Assembly: GCA_900660155.1 (NCBI GenBank)
Contig: CABFPE010000057.1
Location: forward strand, 409,289 to 434,318
Length of the DNA: 25,030 nt
Direction of reading: 5' to 3'
Source: Hofstenia miamia
Taxonomy: Eukaryota > Xenacoelomorpha > Acoela > Hofsteniidae
In this document: in pieces, positions 18,376-25,030 of the stretch
Layout of the letters: each line of letters opens with the position of its first letter
How positions within the stretch are numbered: the stretch's first letter is position 1
Made by a program: the position numbers and the translations under genes
Notes under the pieces: model-generated
Seen by the model: the letters and a program-made list of their open reading frames with translations, nothing else
What the model was told of the DNA's origin: nothing
The model's database searches: none

Positions 18376-19774
18376 ATATATACAATATGCATTTTTATTC
18401 ATTCCCCTGAAATTATTTTTCTGTATGGTAATGCTTTTTTTAGTTTAACATTAAATTTTAGGGTATTATAAGAATATTGGTTGAGAATTTTAGTTGTTTT
18501 GCAAACGCAGGATTGAGTCGCGAATAAATGTTGAAAATCTCAGGTTATGAATCTTAGTATATATGCATTGATTCTAACAGCAGAAATTGTATAAAAAATC
18601 AATGAGTTTTTTAATAACACTATGAAAATGAGGTTCAAAAGCATGCCTTAGGGAATTTAACATAAATGATCTTCATTGAAATGAGACGTGCAATAAGTAT
18701 GTTGAAGTTTATATAATCTTAGTAAGTATTGTTCAAAAACTTATAACATTTTCAGTATACATTGTATCATAAATCCACTAAAAATGATGTATGTTTAATG
18801 TCTCCAATAGTGGAAGACAATGAATTTAAACAATAAATGAAAATTTGCATATGAAAGCATAGCACGTCAATTGCTACGCTTAACTATGCGATTATAAATA
18901 ATAATTAAGAAACCAACTCTTCACAATGATATTTAATGAGAAATAACAATCTTTTGAAAAATAGTCAATTTGCATTAATAAAATCTTAGTTTACAAATAG
19001 AGCTATGCAGTGATTTATCTAGACAATTTGGGTAAACTTATAAATTGAAAAATCTATAAAGCAATGTAAATGTTATTCTATGCTTTCGATAACAACTAAT
19101 TGAATTTTAACGGTGAAGTTTCAAATATAACCTTTCAAGTTTCTTCAATAAATAATCAAAATAGAGGGTAATTATTTTTTACATTGATAGTTTTGTAGCT
19201 GTTTCAAGATTGTCAAGTTGCTATCAATAACTTTAAATATTATTTAAGTAATTTCTGCATAAACAATTTTTTGCATATTATTCTAAATTTGACCATCAAT
19301 TGTTTCTTGAGATTGATTTGATAAAATACATTTCAAAGGACACCTAAAAAATACACATTTTAGACAATTACAAATTTCAGACAACTTATTTCTTATAAAT
19401 TAGGGGTGCACATACTTACTGCGGCACATAAAATAAACTTTTAGTAGAATCAACATTTCCTGATTAATTAAAAATTGCCAAAGCTAAAACAATATATAAA
19501 AAAGAAGCAAATCTAATTCAGGTATAAGCTCATATTTTAGCATTCATCTTCAACATGGGCCCTGCCTCATAGATGTGTCCATATAAAAACTTTTCAGTAT
19601 TTTCCTACAGGCTTGGATGAAGTTGTTCAAAATGTGGAAAATCTGTCTGTTGCGTTAAAGTAACATTAGCGGAAATAAAGTTGTTGAAGTATTATCAAAT
19701 GCATTAAAACTACTTTGTCAATTAACATTCAAGCGATGTGTAAATGATATGGATTAGTACTTTAATAGTATTAA
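18376..19774. other. Unassigned AT-rich DNA
   Basis: No gene, repeat structure or RNA motif could be recognised. Confidence 0.6.
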
Positions 19775-20012
19775 TTTACAATTGGCAAATGATGCTCTCA
19801 TTTAAAAAAATGATGTTTTACTTTTACAAGAAAATGTCGAAAAAGTCAAACATTCTTTAATAATTATTTTTTAACATTGAAAAAACTATATTTATGGTAA
19901 TAAAATAGAATCAGCATTAGAAAGTATTAGTATCTGCACTAACATCATTTAAGAATCACGAATAATGAAATATTTGGAGATAGTGATCGATAACAAATTG
20001 AATGGTTCTACC
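19775..20012 (+). pseudogene. Old LINE reverse transcriptase relic
   Basis: Broken plus-strand frames read LQLANDALI (in the place of the catalytic YADDT-LI block), KNDVLLLQENVEKVKHSLI and, after indels, KYLEIVIDNKLNGS at 19968-20009. The order and spacing fit the catalytic to post-catalytic region of a CR1/Jockey-type reverse transcriptase, and the last block parallels KYLGATIDNKLND of the copy at 17326-18375. It is much more decayed and may be a related family. The catalytic aspartate pair appears as Asn-Asp. Boundaries are approximate; the sequence to about 20250 could be its continuation but cannot be read. Confidence 0.55.
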
Positions 20013-21084
20013 CCATTTTTTCGTACTCATCCTGTTTATTAATAGATTTAAAGAAAAAGGAAAAATTGAAGTTGGAGAACTTATTTAGCGGGGAATAAAC
20101 ATAATTAGTGACGAAAATCTAAAAGAAATAATATGTAAATACCATCCAACATTACTCGAACGCTTCAAAATATTAATGTCTTGGAAAAAGAAAGTTGAAC
20201 ATTTCTAAAAATATGCAACTGCATTTGAAAGACAAAGTATAATAGAAAATTAATTAAGAATGTATTCTTACATTCTTCAATTCCTCTATGTATAACAAAT
20301 TGGACAATACGAAAATGGAAAAAATAGATTATTTGGGAAAAAGTTAAAATACATGAGTGTAAAGAATAATATCAATTACCAGACTAGTTTATAAAGATGT
20401 ACAGTTCAAGATAAAAAGGGCAAAATATTTGTTTATATATGTATTATATGAATGTAACTAAGAAAGAAAACAGTTACTAGGATAAAAAAGCTTATATGAA
20501 GAAAAAGGCATAGTTTAATTTCTTAATATGTTTGTAAGCTGTATACATTTACTGTATATGTACATGAAAATTTAACATATTCTGTTGTTATTGTTGTTAC
20601 TTATCTAAAAATTTACACTAATTCCAACCCTATTTATGTGTAATTCCTAGATTTTTAAAAACACATTATCTGGAAAGGATGTAGTGTATTTACCATGTAT
20701 GAAATTAACTACCATGGAGATATAAATATTTTAAGGCTGTTTAAAAATAAAATTACCACAAGCATTTTCTATTAACAATATAATCTTCATTAATATATTG
20801 CTACAAATTCTAATGTCATTATGATTTTCTTAAATGAAATTATAAGTTTATTTGAGCATCTGGTTTACTATTTACTAATTACATGTAATATGGGATTCTT
20901 TGATTTTGTTAAAAGGTTTTCTGCTATTGCAATTTGAAAGTCTAAATTAATATCTTTTTAATTTGTATTGAATACATATATTTAATTTTCGCATGAACTT
21001 TTATTGTTGATTTCAATACATATTTTTTGACATAATTTGACATGCGTCAGAGTAGAGTAAAGCAAGAGAATATAGTACCGGTGA
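20013..21084. other. Unassigned AT-rich DNA
   Basis: No gene is recognisable. The first 240 bases may be decayed LINE sequence. Confidence 0.5.
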
Positions 21085-21180
21085 GTGATTAATAGAGTAA
21101 TCGATTTAATTTGTTCGATAAGAATTGAATAATTGACGAATTCGACTAATTTTTATTGTCGATTAGTCGATTAATCGCTA
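21085..21180. repeat. TCGATTA/TTCGA-rich repeat patch
   Basis: AATCGATTTAATTTGTTCGA, GACGAATTCGACTAA and TGTCGATTAGTCGATTAATC make a cluster of related TCGAnTA units. It looks like a subterminal repeat region of a DNA transposon (hAT-like), but I found no terminal repeat or target-site duplication. Confidence 0.35.
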
Positions 21181-21487
21181 CGATCTATACAGATTATATT
21201 GTCCTAAAAAGAATTGACTTCAAATTTAATATGCATTGTCAATATATTGCTAATTTAAATTTAGGATATCCTCTGACATATAAGTGAATATAATATAATA
21301 TAATTGAATGTCATGTGCAGTACATTAGCATAGATAACAACCTCAACAAAAGCTGCCACTCCATCTCATACCAACGTAGTAATCGGAAACGAGACAATAA
21401 AAGGCAACAAACAAGGCAAGTTATATTTCATGCTCTCAATCTTTGTATAAAGATTTTAATTAATTGCACAATTTCAAAATACTTTTG

Positions 21488-21836
21488 TTAGCGTAAGCGT
21501 GGTGCACGAGCACAACACGACACGAAATTTAAAAAAAATCCCGCACGAGTCCGGTACGGCACGAAAATCTATAAATTTTTTCGCTGAATGTAAAAGGCAT
21601 CTTACAGTAAACTATGCCGCTATGAATGAAATGTTTTTAGTGGCAAATTTTCAATACTTAACACATTTGTTCTAGAAGCAAAACTATCAATGATTTTAAT
21701 GTGCATTTTAATAGATTTAGAAATTAAAAATCACAATTATATTTAAGAACTATTTTAATGTGGGCACGACATTTTCTGTAAAAATGGGAATGAAAGGCCC
21801 CAAGCACGACACAACACGATATAATGAACGCCACTG
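21488..21836. mobile_element. Candidate hAT-like MITE with CACGACA repeats
   Basis: The right end reads AACGCCACTG, that is CAGTGGCGTT on the minus strand, a hAT-type terminus. CACGACACAACACGA-like units lie just inside it (21804-21820), and GCACAACACGACACGA, CGCACGAG and GGCACGAA lie near the left side (21508-21565). The left side starts TTAGCGTAAGCGTGGTG, a poor match to the right terminus, and no 8-bp duplication was found, so the left boundary is uncertain. The interior is AT-rich and non-coding. A non-autonomous hAT of about 350 bp is the best explanation. Confidence 0.45.
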
Positions 21837-22903
21837 CTCCAACACTGCTGGTACGCAAGTAACGCAATCAACTGTGGTTTCCATTGCACCTAATTATTAG
21901 CAGAGAGTAAAAGTGGATAGTTTGAAAATCTTAACGTGCGCAGAAATTTTTATGTCTTGAATCGATTATGCCTCATGAGGTCAATTCAATTGTTCACGGA
22001 CCACCTCAATGGGCTACTTCTCTAAAATAAGTGAGTTAAAGTAACTTGTTTTACTAGTGGGCTACAGACCTCCTGACTTCCTGAACGTAAATTTTGGAAA
22101 TTTCAAAGAAAATAGTTAATCTTTTAGAGTCTAGCAAGCTCAGCAAATTCTTTAATACAAATTTTCAACTTTACATTGGAGCACGATTCCCAATAGAAAT
22201 GCCAATGTTTCACAATTTCCATATTTCATAATAGTTTTGGAAAGAATTAATTGAAAATGTATAAAAAACGTTTGTACTTTTAACTGTACACTATGCGGCT
22301 TAAGGTTAATATTTAATCGCTCACTGTCTGGATCGCTCTGCTGTTAATTAAGGCATTAGCTGAGAAAGGTAATATTGAATTAACTTTTATGTATACTGCT
22401 AAAATTATTCTGTTGAAAATCCTTCACATTGCACTACCCACAAATTTCACTATGGTCAGTGTTGCAACCGTTTCTAGACATTATGTTCCATAAAAAAATT
22501 GCAAGCAATTTTGCGATGTAATATAACATAGATATAAATAACCTTAGCAAAATTCCTATGTAGTTTCTGTGAAAATGAAATAGAGTGTCACTTTGTCACA
22601 AACGTTACTATATGGAATTTCCCCATATATTTAGTATTTTATGATTATATTATGTACTACCGTACATGGAAGCATTGTTTTCCATTTTAAAATTCCTAGT
22701 AATAGATCTAGTAGTGGACTGACGATATATTTTAATATTTGAACTTATCGTTGATCATTTTTGTTTGTATATAACCTCAGCAATCATCCTGAAAGTCCAA
22801 TAGTTACTACCTGGATATAAAAAACCTAAATGAATAATGATCCAATATGCAAATAATATGACATCATTTATTTGTAATGTAACTTATATGATTCATGTAT
22901 CCA
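21837..22903. other. Unassigned AT-rich DNA
   Basis: I see no gene, RNA motif or repeat structure. Confidence 0.6.
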
Positions 22904-22936
22904 TGTATATATATATATATATGTATATGTATATAT
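22904..22936. repeat. Imperfect (TA)n/(TATG)n microsatellite
   Basis: TA dinucleotides interrupted by ATG units (TGTATATATAT, then ATGTATATGTATATATG). Confidence 0.9.
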
Positions 22937-25030
22937 GCTGTAAAAGTACATATATACTTTTTTCAATAAATTTGCTCTGAACCTAATATATTTTGAGCAT
23001 TGATTTATCAAATTCTAGTTTTTTACTTTACTTTTATAAAATCTTTTTATCTGACGTTATTCAATTACTAACATGATAATGTACAGATTTTTTAAAAATT
23101 ACAGCAATTATATTAATTATTGTGTAAACAGATAGTTTTACAATGTACTAAAAGAACAACCAAATTAAAAAACAGATAAAATTATAATGGGTCATTTCGA
23201 ATTTGCTTATGCACTCTTAAATCAAAAACTGCAATTCATTGTTTAATATAAAATTTATCAATTGAATTTTTGCAGTCTTGTGCCCTAGTGCACATACATG
23301 TGTATAGATATACATTTATATATATGTTGCTAATACTGAAAGGTCAAGTGTGTCACAGGAAACCTTATTTATGCATTGCATGATTCCTAATAAAGTCTTA
23401 TATTGCTATATTTCAAGGCTTTCTATTTAAAGCAAATCTATCAGCTACAAATTCATTATAAAACAGTGTTACATTATAAATCAAATGAAATGTTGCAACA
23501 GAAAATTTAGGGAAGAAAGAAATTCTGAGAATACTCTTTACGAGTACTGCTTTGATTTTTTTTCAAAAAGTATGCCAATGAAATATAGATAACAACAAAC
23601 TATCTATTTTGTTGGTTTAATTACTTGAAGTTCTTTGTAATATTTAGTTAAGTGAGTGTATCTAGGTACAACAACTTTTTTAGTGGCCTAGTTACTCATT
23701 TTATCACTCTTGTTCCAATTGCAATCAAAGAGCCATAGCTTGTAATCCCATAAAAGTGCACACGAGTATAATCTATGAGAAGATGCCTATGCACGCAATC
23801 TCTTAACAATGAAAGTATTGAGTTGAAACCTGCAAGTCTTTAAACCTTATTTTTCAGAAACTTTGAAAAATCTAAATTTTGATCAAAATTTATATCTTAG
23901 AATTCATTATTGAAGCATTGTCCATTTTTATAGCGTATTTGTTAGATACTACTGCTACTACTAGTAGTAAAACAATTTATTGCAATTTTATAAATTATAA
24001 AATAATTAAACATTTATTCACAGAATGATCGGCATTGCTTCTGATTTAAAAATTATTCGACATGGAAGTTTTGAGAAGTACTTCTTTCTTGTTGTTGAAG
24101 CATGCAGAAAATGGTTTCTTAGAACAAATTTACAGAAATTGGATGTGCGTAAATTTTATGGAAGATATCAGACGAACTTTGCACATAACCTAGATTTAAA
24201 TACTACTACTATTCAAAGCAATCAATTGCATACTATAAACTACAGAACAAAACAAAGTTTCTAAATAAGCATTTGCATTAGAGTGAGAGTTATGAACATT
24301 TAGTAAAATGAAAATTTTAGTTGTACTACTCTTTCCCAGTATGATGAATTTTGAAAAAATAATTTTGAATAAGTTTTTCTGCTTAATCTGGATTCTGTAT
24401 TCCAGTGACATGTCAATGTAAATCATTGATACCTTAATAAAAAGGAATTTTTTCCATGACTGTTGTTAATGAGGGCTTTTTAAAATATTTATTGGTTCTT
24501 TTATTATGAGTTAATACATTCTCAAAACCATCACAGCTGAAAGCAGGATTGTTCCCCACTAAAATGTTTATTAAATACAAGTACGTAAGATACATAATGT
24601 ACTTTGTTGGTTTCATAATATTGTGCCAAACATGATAAGGAGATACATGAGTAAATCTTGGGTGATCAACAATATTAGTTCCAGTTCGATAGCTTTTTTA
24701 TGTTGTTAAATTTTAAAATATAACTACCTAATACAATCAAGTTTAGTCCATCAAGCACATAAATTGCCACTTCGATTGGATAACTATAATTATGTTCCTC
24801 TTACGTAAGCGCTACCACTTACGCTCATTGGTTAATTTCGGCCTAAACTTGAAACAGTGTGGTGTAATCCTGGCTACCAGGTTGTAAGAATACAATCATA
24901 GCTAACAATGTCGTAAATGTTATTGCGAGTATAGTATAAACAGAAATGATTTGGGAAAGAGCAATTTTATCTCGTTAATCCTAGACCTTAAGCAAGCCAT
25001 CTTACGAATTTTTTATTCAAGAACTCATCA
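22937..25030. other. Unassigned AT-rich DNA to window end
   Basis: No recognisable gene. Two overlapping frames, 24025-24264 plus (79 codons, MIGIASDLKIIRHGSFEKYF) and 24196-24426 minus (76 codons), match no family I know and have ordinary AT-rich composition. Small palindromes occur (ACTACTAGTAGT near 23958-23969; CCTGGCTACCAGG near 24869-24881), with nothing linking them to a function. Confidence 0.55.

Noticed and set aside
21310..21420. Frame with YISIDNNLNKSCH, resembling the LINE IDNKLN block
   Set aside because: Only a few residues match and no upstream or downstream LINE motif supports it; left unassigned.
1..25030. Prokaryotic defence system, CRISPR array, phage or operon
   Set aside because: No bacterial-type genes, ribosome-binding sites or spaced direct repeats; the content is eukaryotic transposon relics and microsatellites.
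1..25030. tRNA genes
   Set aside because: I looked for B-box-like GGTTCGAATCC sequences; the nearest (such as GGATTCGATTTT near 10970) lack a paired cloverleaf context. A covariance-model scan would be more reliable than reading by eye.

Overview
The window looks like non-coding DNA from an AT-rich animal (probably invertebrate) genome. Long AT-rich tracts carry stop codons in all frames and no intact gene is visible. (TA)n microsatellites recur, there is an N-filled assembly gap, and every recognisable protein motif belongs to a decayed eukaryotic transposon: non-LTR reverse transcriptases, a hAT dimerisation domain and a mariner-type DNA-binding domain. Species and phylum cannot be told from what is visible; an animal is inferred from the mix of element families and is not proven. 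No prokaryotic-style system, CRISPR array, rRNA or convincing tRNA was seen.

Layout. 1-2300 is mostly unassigned, with a 14-bp inverted repeat pair, a GGGTAC-rich patch and one unrecognised 99-codon ORF. 2305-3745 is a complete non-autonomous hAT element with matched terminal inverted repeats and an exact 8-bp target duplication. 3757-13050 is mostly unassigned AT-rich DNA holding isolated transposon ends (Tc1/mariner-like at 4261, a possible small element at 5593-5998, a hAT right end at 9661) and two long TA microsatellites (7776, 12801).

13050-18375 is a dense transposon nest. A CR1/Jockey-type LINE fragment ('LINE-1' here, a local label and not mammalian L1) ends at a 530-bp Stowaway-like mariner MITE. 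Next is a long minus-strand LINE of a second family ('LINE-2') covering reverse transcriptase, a Cys/His motif and an endonuclease-like C-terminus. LINE-2 is split by a 379-bp insert made of two LINE-1 pieces in swapped order. A 265-N gap also sits inside LINE-2, flanked by the same 30 bp on both sides, so the gap is probably an assembly artefact. A hAT transposase C-terminus and another LINE-1 copy with its own 3' end and TTCTA tail follow.

18376-25030 is again mostly unassigned, with one old LINE reverse-transcriptase relic (19775-20012), a TCGATTA-rich patch and a candidate CACGACA-repeat hAT-like MITE (21488-21836).

No genes work together here. The value of the window is its record of nested insertion: LINE-2 is older than the LINE-1 composite inside it, and the LINE-1 copy at 13050 is older than the mariner MITE. 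All functional calls come from reading motifs by eye, without database searches.
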